A stretch of 64,000 nucleotides of DNA from Cyanocohniella sp. LLY (GCA_022241785.1 JAKOMP010000019.1:1-64000); one strand, 5' to 3'. Numbered from the stretch's first letter, positions 1 to 11,104 are shown. A program made the numbers and translations. The notes: generated by a model from the sequence alone, not told the origin.

Positions 1-12
1 GAGGAGAATAAA

Positions 13-160
13 TGTCATTGCGAGGAGGAACGACGTTCGCGTAGCGTGTCGCTTTGCGACTCAGCAATCGCAAAGTCTCGCACTAAGAATAAAACCATGC
101 GATTGCTAGAGCCTCCGGCACGCTACGCGAACACTCCACTTCGTTGCGTTCGCAATGACA
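13..160. mobile_element. MITE-like inverted-repeat element
   Basis: Ends TGTCATTGCGA (13-23) and TCGCAATGACA (150-160) are perfect inverted repeats. Inner inverted segments GTTCGCGTAGCGTG / CACGCTACGCGAAC are also present. Confidence 0.7.
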
Positions 161-963
161 TTCAAAAAAGTGGGATGCTCCCATTCTAATGTCCAAGCTT
201 CTAGATCAAATTTGATATCCCTACCTAGCTGTTTGAAACAGGCTGCTAAAGCCAGCCACGGTTTAATAAAAGCTTCATCGAAGGCATCCCCATCATATTT
301 ATCTAGCAAAACTCCCAAATCTAAGCGGAAAAATTTAGCGCTTTCTTCCTGATTTGGAAAATAATATAGGTAATTTAATCCTTGATTTGTCGCACTATGT
401 AAATCAATCAAGTAATCTGCATCTAAACTCAGATATTGGAGTTTGTAGCTAAACTGATCAGTGTAAGGTATGCTACTAGGAGAATGAACTTTTTCGGAAA
501 CTTTCCTAAATTCTTGCTGAATTTTCGTTAAATAATTTTTTCGGACGACATCTTGATGAAGATGAAGTTGAGATTTAGCAAAAGCGACTAAATCATTAGT
601 TTCTTTCTCGTAATCCCAAAAAATGCGATTCCAATCTCTAGCTTCGTAGAAACAAAATCGCCCTGGGGAAAAAACATGAGAACGTTCGTTAGTTCCCATA
701 GGATTACAAACTGGAACTAACCAAATTTCCCCAATTAATTCAGTCTCATTGAGGGTTAATAGAAATTCAATTAGTTGGTGAATAACGGCATTACCAGCAA
801 TTTCTGCCCCGTGTAAATTCGCTTGAATATAAACTTTTTTTCCTGGATGCTTGCCAATGAATTTGTATACTTGAAGAGACAGGCGATCGCCTGAAGCCAT
901 TTGGCGTAAAAAAACCGTTTCAATAATCGGAATCATAACCATATAACTCCTTTTTTTTACCAA
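106..963 (-). pseudogene. Succinylglutamate desuccinylase/aspartoacylase-family (M14-like) protein, C-terminus replaced by repeat element
   Basis: Motifs NLHGAEIAGN and DLHSATN typical of the family. TTG start. The last ~20 aa (NVIANATKWSVRVACRRL) are encoded by the repeat at 13-160. Confidence 0.6.
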
Positions 964-1117
964 TAAATATTTAGTATATAATTAATTAACCAAATACCAG
1001 GCTTTAGCAATCTGTATAATTAAAGTAGTGGCAATCAAAAATTACGCAATTGATTTATATAATATCATTAATTGAACACTTAATAAAGTTAATTTTTATT
1101 CCATAAACTGAACCTCA

Positions 1118-3700
1118 ATGTGGCAATCAAGCAGTATAAAAATCACCAACAATCATCAAAATTCATTAAATTTTTTGAGTTTAACGAAATGTTTGACCAG
1201 AAACTTTCTCTATGAAGTAGACCTTCTAAGAATTGCTGCCAGCTTGAAGCAGGAGCAAAAACAGAAAAGGACACTAGGACAGTTTTTAACTCCTGCTCCC
1301 GTAGCAGAATTAATGACGGGAATGTTTAATAAACTTAATCTTTCTCAAATATCCTTAATTGATGCAGGAGCAGGATCTGGGTCATTACTTGCAGCCTTTG
1401 TGGCTAAACTTTGTACTCAGCAGCAACGTCCAGACAATTTAGAAATTGTTGCTTATGAAATTGATCCTTTCCTAATTAAATATTTGCATCAAACATTAGA
1501 ATTATGTGCAAAAGAATGTCAAAGAGTAGGTATTTCTTTAAATTACGAAATTCGAGAAAAAGACTTTATTGAGGATGCTGTCAGGCTTCTTCAGCCTAGT
1601 TTGTTTGATCATTCTGACAATTTAAGATTTACACACGCTATTATTAATCCCCCATATTTAAAAATTAATGCTCATTCTCAGGTTCGTACTTTGTTACGTT
1701 CTCTGGGTTTAGAAACCAGCAATCTCTATTCAGGTTTTATAGCTGCTACATCTCAACTTCTCCAATCAGGGGGGGAGCTTGTAGCTATTTCGCCACGTAG
1801 TTTTTGTAATGGGCCATATTTTAAGGATTTCCGAAAAATGTTTTTGGCAATGATGGCTTTAGAAAAGATACATCTTTTTGAATCTCGACAAGAAAGTTTT
1901 AGTGATGATGAGGTTTTGCAGGAGACAATCATTATTCATGCTACAAAACAAAAACAGAAATTTGACACCGTACTCATCACAACAAGTAGGAGTACTGAAG
2001 ATGATTTTATTATGTCTAATAACTTGGCTTATGGGGAGGTAGTCCACTCCAACGACTCGCAACAATTCATTCGCATTATTCCAGATACATTAAGTCAGCA
2101 GGTAGTTCAACAAATAGCAAATTTTACTTGCACATTAAAAGACATCGGCTTAACAGTATCAACGGGACGTGTTGTAGATTTTCGCGTAAAAGAATATCTG
2201 CGTTTAAACCTAGAAAAAGACAGTCTTCCTTTAATTTATCCAGTAAATTTATTTAAAGGATATGTAGAATATCCTCAAACAACGAGGAAATCTCAAGCCT
2301 TAGTATATACAGAAAAAACCGCTTCACTTCTAGTACCGAATGAACATTATGTTTTGACTAAACGCTTCTCTCCAAAAGAGGAAAAAAAACGAGTGGTAGC
2401 TGCTGTATATAATGCTAACCAAATGTGTTATCCCTGGGTAGGTTTTGAAAATCATCTGAATTATTTTCACCAGGAAGGAAAAGGACTTAATCTTACCCTA
2501 GCACGCGGTCTTGCTGCCTATCTTAACTCAACCCTCATCGATACATTTTTTCGATTATTTAATGGTCATACTCAAGTTAATGCAACTGATTTACAAAATC
2601 TAAAATACCCTAAAATAGAACAACTTATATCCCTGGGAGGACGAATTGGAGAAAATTTTCCATCACAGAGGGAAATTGATGAACTTATGGAAGAGGAATT
2701 ACTGAGTATGACAAATCAGTCGGAAAACAATTTTTTAATAATCAAAACTCGTATTGATGAAGCACTGCAAATATTAGTTGAACTTGAGCTTCCCAAGGCA
2801 CAACTCAATGAATGTTCAGCATTGACCCTTCTGGCTTTACTTGCTTTGAAGCCCACTGATTCATGGAAAACTGCTGCATCTCCGTTGATGGGAATCACAC
2901 CAATGATGGAATTTATGGCACAGTACTATGGCAAAACATATAAACCGAATACTCGTGAAACTGTTCGTCGCCAAACAATCCATCAATTCTTAGACGCGAC
3001 TTTAGTTATTGCCAATCCTGATGTTCCTGAACGTCCTATTAATAGTCCAAAGACAGTATATCAGATTGAAGAAAGTGCGCTGGAATTACTACGCACTTAT
3101 GGAACTAATGAGTGGAAAAAGAGCCTTCGCACTTATCTTTCTTCAGTTGAAAGTTTGAAAAAACAATATGCTCAAGAGCGCGAACTATTACGTATTCCTA
3201 TAATAGTTGAAGGAGAGTTAAAAACTTTATCACCAGGTGGACAGAATATTCTGATTGAAAAGATTATTAAGGAGTTTGCACAACGGTTTACACCTGGAGG
3301 AAAACTGATTTATGTTGGTGATACTGATGAAAAATTTGCGTATTTTAATGAAATCGCATTAAAAAATTTAGGTGTTACTATCAATTCTCATGGTAAAATG
3401 CCTGATGTGATTATCCATCACATAAACAATGATTGGCTAGTCTTAATTGAAGCTGTCACTTCTCATGGCCCAATTAATCCTAAGAGAAAGAAAGAACTTG
3501 CAACTCTCTTTGCTAATACAAAAATTCCCCTGGTAATGGTAACTACATTTCTGAGCCGTAAAGCTATGGTTGAGTATTTGGCAGAAGTGGCGTGGGAAAC
3601 AGATGTCTGGGTTGCGGAAGATGCTACCCACCTGATTCATTTTAATGGTGAGTATTTGTTACAGGCTTATAAGGTAGATAAAAATTCTGACTCAGAATAA
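1118..3700 (+). CDS. Fused N6-adenine DNA methyltransferase / BsuBI-PstI-type restriction endonuclease
   Basis: N-terminal LGQFLTPAPVAELM, DAGAGSGSLL (SAM motif I) and NPPY (motif IV). C-terminal ELLRIPIIVEGELKTLSPGGQN...IYVGDTDEKFAYF...PDVIIHHINNDWLVLIEAVTSHGPINPKRKKEL resembles BsuBI/PstI REases. Confidence 0.85.
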   Translation: MWQSSSIKITNNHQNSLNFLSLTKCLTRNFLYEVDLLRIAASLKQEQKQKRTLGQFLTPAPVAELMTGMFNKLNLSQISLIDAGAGSGSLLAAFVAKLCTQQQRPDNLEIVAYEIDPFLIKYLHQTLELCAKECQRVGISLNYEIREKDFIEDAVRLLQPSLFDHSDNLRFTHAIINPPYLKINAHSQVRTLLRSLGLETSNLYSGFIAATSQLLQSGGELVAISPRSFCNGPYFKDFRKMFLAMMALEKIHLFESRQESFSDDEVLQETIIIHATKQKQKFDTVLITTSRSTEDDFIMSNNLAYGEVVHSNDSQQFIRIIPDTLSQQVVQQIANFTCTLKDIGLTVSTGRVVDFRVKEYLRLNLEKDSLPLIYPVNLFKGYVEYPQTTRKSQALVYTEKTASLLVPNEHYVLTKRFSPKEEKKRVVAAVYNANQMCYPWVGFENHLNYFHQEGKGLNLTLARGLAAYLNSTLIDTFFRLFNGHTQVNATDLQNLKYPKIEQLISLGGRIGENFPSQREIDELMEEELLSMTNQSENNFLIIKTRIDEALQILVELELPKAQLNECSALTLLALLALKPTDSWKTAASPLMGITPMMEFMAQYYGKTYKPNTRETVRRQTIHQFLDATLVIANPDVPERPINSPKTVYQIEESALELLRTYGTNEWKKSLRTYLSSVESLKKQYAQERELLRIPIIVEGELKTLSPGGQNILIEKIIKEFAQRFTPGGKLIYVGDTDEKFAYFNEIALKNLGVTINSHGKMPDVIIHHINNDWLVLIEAVTSHGPINPKRKKELATLFANTKIPLVMVTTFLSRKAMVEYLAEVAWETDVWVAEDATHLIHFNGEYLLQAYKVDKNSDSE

Positions 3701-3775
3701 CCACAAACCGAATCATTTTATTTGATATAGTTTCCCCCCAGTCCAACTTTTCGAGCCAACGTCCGCGCAGTGGTA

Positions 3776-4441
3776 CTAGTCCAACTGACTAGGTGTCATT
3801 TCTACTTTTGCTGGTGATAGCGGTGGACGCAGACATAAATAAATTAAGGGGCCAAATAATGGGATTAAGGAGGTTAACCAGAAAACTGGCTGATTTTTCC
3901 AACCGCGACGTGCCATATCATCTCCTAGTAATGAGGGAAATAATAGACACAGCAGACAGAAATCTAAACTCATGACATGGATGAAACGGCTGGTTTGCCA
4001 CTGCTGCACAAAATCGCCCCAATCGCCTTGTAAACCGTAAGCAACTAAAATCGCTGCGGCTATAGTCAAGACAATACCAGTGATGCGAGAATCTAGAAAT
4101 TTGAGCAAGAGATTTTTTTGCCCAACAAACTCTTGATTGGGATTTCGGAGAATTAAATAAGGCAAAAGGGCAAAAGCACCAACGGCAAAAGCAGCAGTAG
4201 CGAAAGGCCAAGCTAGTATTTTTTGACTTCTACCATCAATAAATAATACTGCACTGTAGATGAGAGGCCAGATGCCCATGACATTGAATAGGGCAATGAC
4301 TAGAGGGTTAATACCTTGCCATTGTCCCATAGATAGGTTTTGGATCAACTCAAATGTATTTGGTTGATCGGGAGGTGCAAAAATAAATGCATAGGTAATA
4401 AATCCTAGCCATAGCACCCCAAAAGTAATTTTTCTGAGCAT
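3776..4441 (-). CDS. Multi-pass membrane protein, conserved cyanobacterial hypothetical
   Basis: 221 aa with several hydrophobic segments; immediately downstream of hrcA on the same strand. Confidence 0.7.
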   Translation of the reverse strand: MLRKITFGVLWLGFITYAFIFAPPDQPNTFELIQNLSMGQWQGINPLVIALFNVMGIWPLIYSAVLFIDGRSQKILAWPFATAAFAVGAFALLPYLILRNPNQEFVGQKNLLLKFLDSRITGIVLTIAAAILVAYGLQGDWGDFVQQWQTSRFIHVMSLDFCLLCLLFPSLLGDDMARRGWKNQPVFWLTSLIPLFGPLIYLCLRPPLSPAKVEMTPSQLD

Positions 4442-4453
4442 CTTCTCAACAAA

Positions 4454-5551
4454 TTAACTAAAAGCTTCCGAGAGGTAATCAGCTGCTGCTGCTACCACTG
4501 CGATCGCACCTTCGTAATCTAGGCGTGTCGGCCCTAATACTCCCACACTTCCGACAGGTAGTAAACCCCGGCGATAGGTAGAAGAAATCAAAGTACAGGT
4601 ACGTATCGGCTCTAGTGGGTTTTCGGCTCCAATGCGAACGGTTACCCTGGACTTACCAGCCTCTTCTGTCTCCGGTTCCTCAAAGATTAATCGCCATAGC
4701 TGGTCTTGTTCTTCTTCCAGCAGGTGGATAATTGTCTGTACTTGCTGTAATTGAGAAAATTCTGGCTGACGCAACACCTCGGCTACACCCCGAACCATAA
4801 TTTGGGTGGTATTTGGTGCTAGAGTGCGTCGGGTTAATTCGGCAACTGAATTTTTCAAAAATTCACCATAACGCTGGAACTCTTGATCTAATTCGCTCCA
4901 GTCTAAACTAGCTAATTCTAATAAACTCCGGCCCCGCAAATGGGTATTCAAAAAGTTAGAGACAATTTGCAATTCATGGTCTATCACCTCTGGATCTGGT
5001 TGTGTTTCTACATTAACTGGTGATAAATCCATCAACCTAGAATGAGTTTCGTAAGCATCCGTCACCACAATCAGCATGATTCGTCCGACTTCAATTTGCA
5101 TCAATTGCAAATGTCGCAAAGTTGCTGTGTTGGTTTGCGGCATGGTAATCAAGCTAATGCAACCACTCAAAGTTGCTAAAATTTGTGCAGCTCCTTGTAA
5201 TGTGGCTTCCAAACTCCAATCTTCCCATTGCAGACGCTGTTGCAGTGCTAATTCTACTTCTTTAGTTAAAAATTCCGTGCGCGTAACGTCTCGTAAAGAA
5301 GGTGTAATTAGCTGGTCAACATAAATGCGATAGCCTGAGTCCGAAGGTACTCTGCCGGCGGATGTGTGTGGTTGGTAAAGTAACCCAGATTTCTCTAAGA
5401 CACCCATCACATTGCGAATTGTGGCTGAACTCACACCCAGGTCGTACTCCTCGACCAACGCTTTTGAACCAACCGGCTCTGCCGTAGCGATGTAGTGACG
5501 TACCGTTGCCCAAAGTATATGCTGTTGTCGATTTGTCAACTGGACTTCCAT
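4454..5551 (-). CDS. hrcA: Heat-inducible transcription repressor HrcA
   Basis: N-terminal w[78 protein letters not shown] and C-terminal [23 protein letters not shown]. Confidence 0.96.
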   Translation of the reverse strand: MEVQLTNRQQHILWATVRHYIATAEPVGSKALVEEYDLGVSSATIRNVMGVLEKSGLLYQPHTSAGRVPSDSGYRIYVDQLITPSLRDVTRTEFLTKEVELALQQRLQWEDWSLEATLQGAAQILATLSGCISLITMPQTNTATLRHLQLMQIEVGRIMLIVVTDAYETHSRLMDLSPVNVETQPDPEVIDHELQIVSNFLNTHLRGRSLLELASLDWSELDQEFQRYGEFLKNSVAELTRRTLAPNTTQIMVRGVAEVLRQPEFSQLQQVQTIIHLLEEEQDQLWRLIFEEPETEEAGKSRVTVRIGAENPLEPIRTCTLISSTYRRGLLPVGSVGVLGPTRLDYEGAIAVVAAAADYLSEAFS

Positions 5552-5960
5552 AGGATATGTTTTGCTGAACGCAAATTTTAATCAAACTTTAAAAAAATTT
5601 GGGATTTGAAAGCCAAAAAGTTAAATAATAATTAATTAAGATAGCAAGTTATATAATTTTATTGTAGTTGCGAAAGGTAAAGTTCTGTGATTAGTGTTGC
5701 TATAGCTTGACTGTTGTTAACCACGATAAGTTCGCTGGATCTGATTATTAGGAGTTTTTCCGTATTTTTGCAGCTTCTTTTCCAAAAAGCTGTATTTTAT
5801 ACTACTACTTTTTAGTAGAAGTTAATATATATAGCTTCAGTAAATGTACCCTGATATACAGATTGAGGAATTTTAACCCTAATAATTTCCTGAAATATTA
5901 GGGTATCAAAGATAGCACTGTTGAGATGGTGTTACTATGACATCTCAACAATTTGGTCAG

Positions 5961-6320
5961 CTAATATTGGGGAACTGAAGAGTCAACTAATAGAGAATAG
6001 GCATCAATCCCACCAGCAATATTTTTCACATTTGTGAAACCTTGAACCATTAACCACTGACACATTTGGGCAGAACGAATGCCGTGGTGACAAAGCACGA
6101 GGGTTTCCGCTTGGGGATTGAACATCGTCGGAACTTGATCGCCCCATTCCACAAATTCGCTCAGGGGTAAGTTAACAAAGCCTTCAATGCTCGCGATAGC
6201 TAATTCTTGCGGTTCGCGCACATCTACTAACTGAATAGTTGCATCATTAGAAGACAGACGTTGCGCCAGTTCCTCTACACTAATCTGAGTAATGCTTAGA
6301 CCAGAAGGATTCCCTGTCAT
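5961..6320 (-). CDS. Rhodanese-like domain protein
   Basis: LVDVREPQEL...LPLSEF...LVLCHHGIRSAQMCQWLMVQGFTNVKNIAGGIDAY. Confidence 0.92.
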   Translation of the reverse strand: MTGNPSGLSITQISVEELAQRLSSNDATIQLVDVREPQELAIASIEGFVNLPLSEFVEWGDQVPTMFNPQAETLVLCHHGIRSAQMCQWLMVQGFTNVKNIAGGIDAYSLLVDSSVPQY

Positions 6321-6453
6321 GCGTTTTTTGTAAACAACCTTATCTTCCTTATGGTGACAGAAAATTCTTCCCCTAGCATGAGCATCTATTACTAGGGGAG
6401 TGGGGAGTGTACTTCTCTACGAGACGCTGCGCGAACGACTGCGCTCAGTAACC

Positions 6454-6487
6454 GGGGAGTGGGGAGTGGGGAGTGGGGAGTAGGGGG
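6454..6487. repeat. Heptameric tandem repeat (GGGGAGT)n, STRR type
   Basis: GGGGAGTGGGGAGTGGGGAGTGGGGAGTAGGGGG seen directly. Confidence 0.95.
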
Positions 6488-6592
6488 GAAAGACTTTGCA
6501 GTATTACTGTCATCTTTTTTCTTTTCTTCTTAGTCACCACTTCCAACAAATGAGGCTTTCTGGTTAAATGGCTGTAAAACTGCTGGTTTAGT

Positions 6593-8248
6593 ATGTCTAA
6601 TGTAAGTAGTCAACGTTCATTATTTGGTTTCTTGGTTGCAGGAGCGATCGCTTTGCTAGTTGCGATCGCCGGTTTTTGGTTTTTCGCTAGAAGTCCGGCT
6701 AGATTGGCTTCTAGTTCCCAGCCTGGTGCTGCCATATTTGTGTCGAAACTGGCTCCGGTGATGGTTTCTTTGCTGGCGAATCCTGATAAATTACAGGCTT
6801 TGGAGCGTGAAGGAGAGTTATCTCAGATCAAAACTAGTTTATTTGCTAAGAGTGGCATCGATTACAAACAAGATATTCAACCCTGGCTAGGAAATGAAAT
6901 TACTCTTTCTGTGACTACCTTGGATATTGACCGCGATGCGGAGAATGGCAAGCAACCAGGGTATCTTATGGCACTAGCCACTGATAAACCAGAGAAAAGT
7001 CGCGAGTTTTTAGATTTGTTGTTTTCTCGGCGGGTGTTATCTGGTGCCAACTTGGCTGTTGAACAATATGAAGGCGCAAAGCTGATTTATGACGATTCCC
7101 TACCACAGCAGGATGCCCTTGCTGGTGCAGTTGTGGATGGCTTTGTATTGTTTGCCAATGATCCTAAGGTGCTGCGAGATGCGATTAATAATGTCCAAGC
7201 ACCTGATCTGAATTTGAGTAGTTCCCCCCAATACCAAAAAGCTGTCGAAAAATTGCCCCAGTCAGCCTTTGCTACGACTTTTTTTAATCTGCCGATTTTG
7301 GCAGAATGGCAAGGTTTAGAATTACCCGAAGCCACCTATGATAGTCAAATTATTTCTTTGTCGTTGAACTCCAAGGGCATTCTGGCAGAAACTAACTTTT
7401 TGACGAACTCGGAAATTCTGCCTTTATCCCCAACCCTAGATAAACCTGTAGGAGCATTAGAGTATGTTCCTGCGGCTGCAAGTATGGTAATTGCTAGTTC
7501 TGATTTACAAAATTTGGGTAATAGTGATTTAGCCCAAGTGTGGACACAGGTGAAAACAGCCGTATCTGGTTCTGGGACAGATATTATTTCCAGATTGGTA
7601 CAACCACTGACAGAACTACAGAAAACCAAGGATATTAACTTGGCAGAAGATATATTTAGCTGGGTAAAAGGAGAATACGCCTTAGCATTGTTACCCCAAG
7701 AAGGACAAAGTAATCCTGATTGGATTTTTGTGGTCGAAAGATTAGAAAATGTACCAGAAGGTATATCTCATTTAGATGCGATCGCTTCAGATCATGGGCT
7801 AAATATTAGTTCTTTCAACTTGAATCAACAAAAAATTTCCGCCTGGACGGAGTTAAGGGCGGCGACTCAACAAACCGATACCAAAAAACGTCCCACCTTT
7901 GCCATTGAGGCTAAAGTCCAGGGAGTACATACCACTCTGGGAGATTACGAAATTTTCGCCTCCAACTTGGAAACGTTAAACGAAGTAATTACAGCCAAGA
8001 AAAATTCTTTGATTAACGATCGCAATTTCCAAGACAGTATCGCGGCTATTCCCCAACCCAATCAAGGGTATATATATCTGGACTGGCAAAAAAGCCAAAC
8101 TCTGTTAGAGCGTCAACTACCGATTCTCAAGCTAGTAGAAGTAGTTGGTAAACCCATTTTTAACAACCTGCGATCGCTGACTGTTAGTAGTTATGGTCAT
8201 GATACAGGATTGCTTAAAGGCGATGTGTTATTCCGATTCCATAACTGA
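6593..8248 (+). CDS. DUF3352-type cyanobacterial membrane-anchored protein
   Basis: 551 aa with N-terminal TM segment. PAAASMVIASSDLQNL and long periplasmic-type body resemble DUF3352 proteins. Confidence 0.75.
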   Translation: MSNVSSQRSLFGFLVAGAIALLVAIAGFWFFARSPARLASSSQPGAAIFVSKLAPVMVSLLANPDKLQALEREGELSQIKTSLFAKSGIDYKQDIQPWLGNEITLSVTTLDIDRDAENGKQPGYLMALATDKPEKSREFLDLLFSRRVLSGANLAVEQYEGAKLIYDDSLPQQDALAGAVVDGFVLFANDPKVLRDAINNVQAPDLNLSSSPQYQKAVEKLPQSAFATTFFNLPILAEWQGLELPEATYDSQIISLSLNSKGILAETNFLTNSEILPLSPTLDKPVGALEYVPAAASMVIASSDLQNLGNSDLAQVWTQVKTAVSGSGTDIISRLVQPLTELQKTKDINLAEDIFSWVKGEYALALLPQEGQSNPDWIFVVERLENVPEGISHLDAIASDHGLNISSFNLNQQKISAWTELRAATQQTDTKKRPTFAIEAKVQGVHTTLGDYEIFASNLETLNEVITAKKNSLINDRNFQDSIAAIPQPNQGYIYLDWQKSQTLLERQLPILKLVEVVGKPIFNNLRSLTVSSYGHDTGLLKGDVLFRFHN

Positions 8249-8652
8249 TAAATTCTCTGGGAGGGAAAAATACTAGAAATATTTTTAGGAACTGGAAAAG
8301 TAGCTAATATCAGGAATTAACACTCTTGTAGCCAGCAAAACAAGCTTACTCACCCTGAGCCATATACCTAAAACGTAGTTATTGCTACATACACTAGCAA
8401 TAACCACATATACCATTAGAAAAAACTTGCACTCAAACTAAGTTCAGGACAAATACTTGTTCTGCTGGTTGGTCTTGGCATTTCATCACCAGACATGCAA
8501 ATGATCTATCGAGAATTAAGTAATTGTGCTGTTTTACTTAGTAGTTCTGCTCACACATACTAGGGAGATAAAAAATTATCCCACAAGGCCGAGGCAGGTA
8601 TTGACAAAAATCTGCCATTATGCAAAATAAGCGAAACGCAAAGGAGTTTGCT

Positions 8653-8916
8653 ATGCAGCGACAAATGTGCTGGTTATCTAAGTCCGGCAGTGATGGAGAG
8701 AAAATTTTGCATTTGCAAGCCTCACCTAATCAGCCTTGGCGACCCTACACAGCTTTTCCTCAATTTGCAGTACCAGATTACCAAATCCCTGGTGGCTCAA
8801 AAGGTTGGGCAACTTATCAAAAACTTCTGAAAGCAGGCTGGACTCTAGTACATAGCGCACGGGCAAACGAATTTGGTAGCAGCAGCTATGTCGAATCAAG
8901 ACTGCAAAATTCATAA
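8653..8916 (+). CDS. Small conserved hypothetical protein
   Basis: Reading frame of ORF 8620..8916; likely start at MQRQMCWLSK within the ORF. Confidence 0.55.
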   Translation: MQRQMCWLSKSGSDGEKILHLQASPNQPWRPYTAFPQFAVPDYQIPGGSKGWATYQKLLKAGWTLVHSARANEFGSSSYVESRLQNS

Positions 8917-8917
8917 T

Positions 8918-10684
8918 TTACCATCCTCTGGGGAAACCTTCACCGCGAGGATCGGCGGCACCTTCTAAATTGCCGTCTTTGGTGACAACGATCGCGTTAG
9001 CATTACCCCAAGAATTAATCTCATTAATATTGTGTCCGCGACGGCTTAACTCTTGCAAAGTTAGTGCATCTAATCCCCAACGTTCCACACGTAAATTATC
9101 GGGTAACCACTGATGATGTATGCGGGAAACGGACACAGCAGCCCCAATATCCATTTCGTATTCCAGCACATTCAGGATAATTTGTAATACCTGAGTGATG
9201 ATGGTGCTACCACCAGGAGTACCCACCGCCATCCGCAGGCGGCCATTCTCCGTGATCATTGTCGGAGTCATACTAGATAAAGGAGTTTTGCGAGGTGCGA
9301 TCGCATTAGCTTCATTACCTATTAAACCAAAAGCATTTGGCACTCCTGGTGCAACAGCAAAGTCATCCATTTCGTTGTTGAGAATAATCCCTGTCCCTGG
9401 TGTGACGACACTGGCACCAAAGCCTAAGTTAATGGTGAATGTGAGACTGATAGCATTACGTTGTGCATCGACAACGGTTAAATGACTGGTTTCAGGAGAT
9501 TCACTTTTAATGAAAGTGGGAATAGGGAATAGGGAGTGGGGAGTGGGGAAAGAGTTGAAATTTCCTGGCTGAACTTGGGATGCCGGTTTCGCCACTTCCA
9601 TATCAATTTCTTGACGGCGTTTTTGGGCATATTCTGGACTGATTAGTTGTTGTACAGGGACTTTGACAAAATCGGGATCACCTAAATGTACTGAGCGATC
9701 AGCATAAGCAATCTTCATGGCTTCGATCATTAAATGCAAAGCATCGGGATGACGCCAACCTAAAGACTTGAAATCAGTTTCACCAATAATATTTAACATC
9801 TGCAATAAATGAACACCCCCCGATGAAGGTGGTGGCATTGAGCAGATTTTTGCTTGACGGAACTTTCCACACACAGGAGTCCGCCAAATTGGTCTATAAG
9901 CTTTGAGGTCTTCTAGGGTAATTAAACCACCATTTTTGGCCATATCAGAGGCGATCGCCCAAGCAATACCACCTGTGTAAAAACTTTGGGGATTACGAGC
10001 AATTTCTGTGAAAGTCCGAGCCAAATCATGCTGTACCAGTCTTTCTCCTGGTTGATAAAACTCATTATTACGAGTGAAAATTTCCCGCCCTGCTGGATTG
10101 TCGAAAATTGGGTGTCTGGGAGACTCACTGACTTGTAGATAACGAGGAGAGAGAATACGGCGGAGAATATAACCATCTTTAGCTAAAGCGATCGCAGGTT
10201 TCACCACCTCTTGCCAAGGTAAATTACCATAACGACGATGCACTTCATACATACCGGCCACAGTCCCTGGTGTCGCCACCGCCAAATGACCATTGACACT
10301 TGCATTGGGACGCACATTACCTGCTGCATCCAGGTACATATCTTTTGTGGCTTTGATGGGTGCGCGTTCCCGAAAATCTAGCGCTTTGATTTCACCAGTT
10401 TCCCCAGAATGCATCAATAAAAATCCGCCACCACCAATTCCTGCTGAAAAAGGCTCAACTACAGAAATAGCAAAAGTTGTAGCTACTGCTGCATCAATAG
10501 CATTACCACCCTGACGCAACATCGCAATTCCCGCATCACTGGCGAGGGGATGTGCTGAAACAACCATTCCCTTTTGGCTGCGTAGAGGTACTGTAATAGT
10601 TGCTACTGCTGCTTGGTTGCACAAGACAACGCCAAAGGAAAAGACAGTGATAGCAATGCGTCGGGATTTAGTAAAAATACCCAT
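8918..10684 (-). CDS. ggt: Gamma-glutamyltransferase
   Basis: GMVVSAHPLASDAGIAMLRQGGNAIDAAVATTFAISVVEPFSAGIGGGGFLL; PPSSGGVHLLQMLNI; TSHLTVVDAQRNAISLTFTIN; GTPGGSTIITQVLQ. Confidence 0.96.
   Translation of the reverse strand: MGIFTKSRRIAITVFSFGVVLCNQAAVATITVPLRSQKGMVVSAHPLASDAGIAMLRQGGNAIDAAVATTFAISVVEPFSAGIGGGGFLLMHSGETGEIKALDFRERAPIKATKDMYLDAAGNVRPNASVNGHLAVATPGTVAGMYEVHRRYGNLPWQEVVKPAIALAKDGYILRRILSPRYLQVSESPRHPIFDNPAGREIFTRNNEFYQPGERLVQHDLARTFTEIARNPQSFYTGGIAWAIASDMAKNGGLITLEDLKAYRPIWRTPVCGKFRQAKICSMPPPSSGGVHLLQMLNIIGETDFKSLGWRHPDALHLMIEAMKIAYADRSVHLGDPDFVKVPVQQLISPEYAQKRRQEIDMEVAKPASQVQPGNFNSFPTPHSLFPIPTFIKSESPETSHLTVVDAQRNAISLTFTINLGFGASVVTPGTGIILNNEMDDFAVAPGVPNAFGLIGNEANAIAPRKTPLSSMTPTMITENGRLRMAVGTPGGSTIITQVLQIILNVLEYEMDIGAAVSVSRIHHQWLPDNLRVERWGLDALTLQELSRRGHNINEINSWGNANAIVVTKDGNLEGAADPRGEGFPRGW
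9518..9552. repeat. STRR-type heptamer repeat inside the ggt coding region
   Basis: gtgggaatagggaatagggagtggggagtggggaa, translated in-frame on minus as FPTPHSLFPIPT. Confidence 0.85.
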
Positions 10685-10740
10685 TTTATAATTTTTTCAG
10701 TAATTATTGATTACTTTAACGCCGTGTGCGACTTTCTCTC

Positions 10741-10822
10741 AGACCTAACCCCCAACCCCTTCCCTACAAGGGAAGGGAGCAAGAATCAAAGCCTCTCTCC
10801 GTTTCGTTTCGGGGAGAGGAAT
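10741..10822. repeat. Intergenic palindromic repeat (CCTAACCCCCAACCCCTTCCCTACAAGGGAAGGG...)
   Basis: CTTCCCTacaAGGGAAG hairpin and CTCTCTCCG...GGGGAGAG inverted segments seen directly. Confidence 0.6.
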
Positions 10823-11104
10823 GGAAGCGGGGTTTCAAGAATAAGTCGCACATCGCGTTACTTTTAGATACTGTCACCTTTTCGTTCTTTTTCAGCAAGC
10901 CCTAGTAGACTGACACCGCTACAATAGTGTATTAGATATAGGTTGGTTTGACGTAGGAAACCCAAAATCATTGGCAGCGTTGGGTTTTGCAAAATCTCAA
11001 CTACAATTTTTTTGCACGAATTTATGCGATCGCTCATAGCAAATAACAGCGAAATATCACCAGTAGTAGAGATTTAAGCCATTATTTGATGAAGGTTCGT
11101 AAAA

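Noticed and set aside
5552-5960. Possible CIRCE element upstream of hrcA
   Set aside because: No TTAGCACTC-N9-GAGTGCTAA-like inverted repeat found by eye in the interval.
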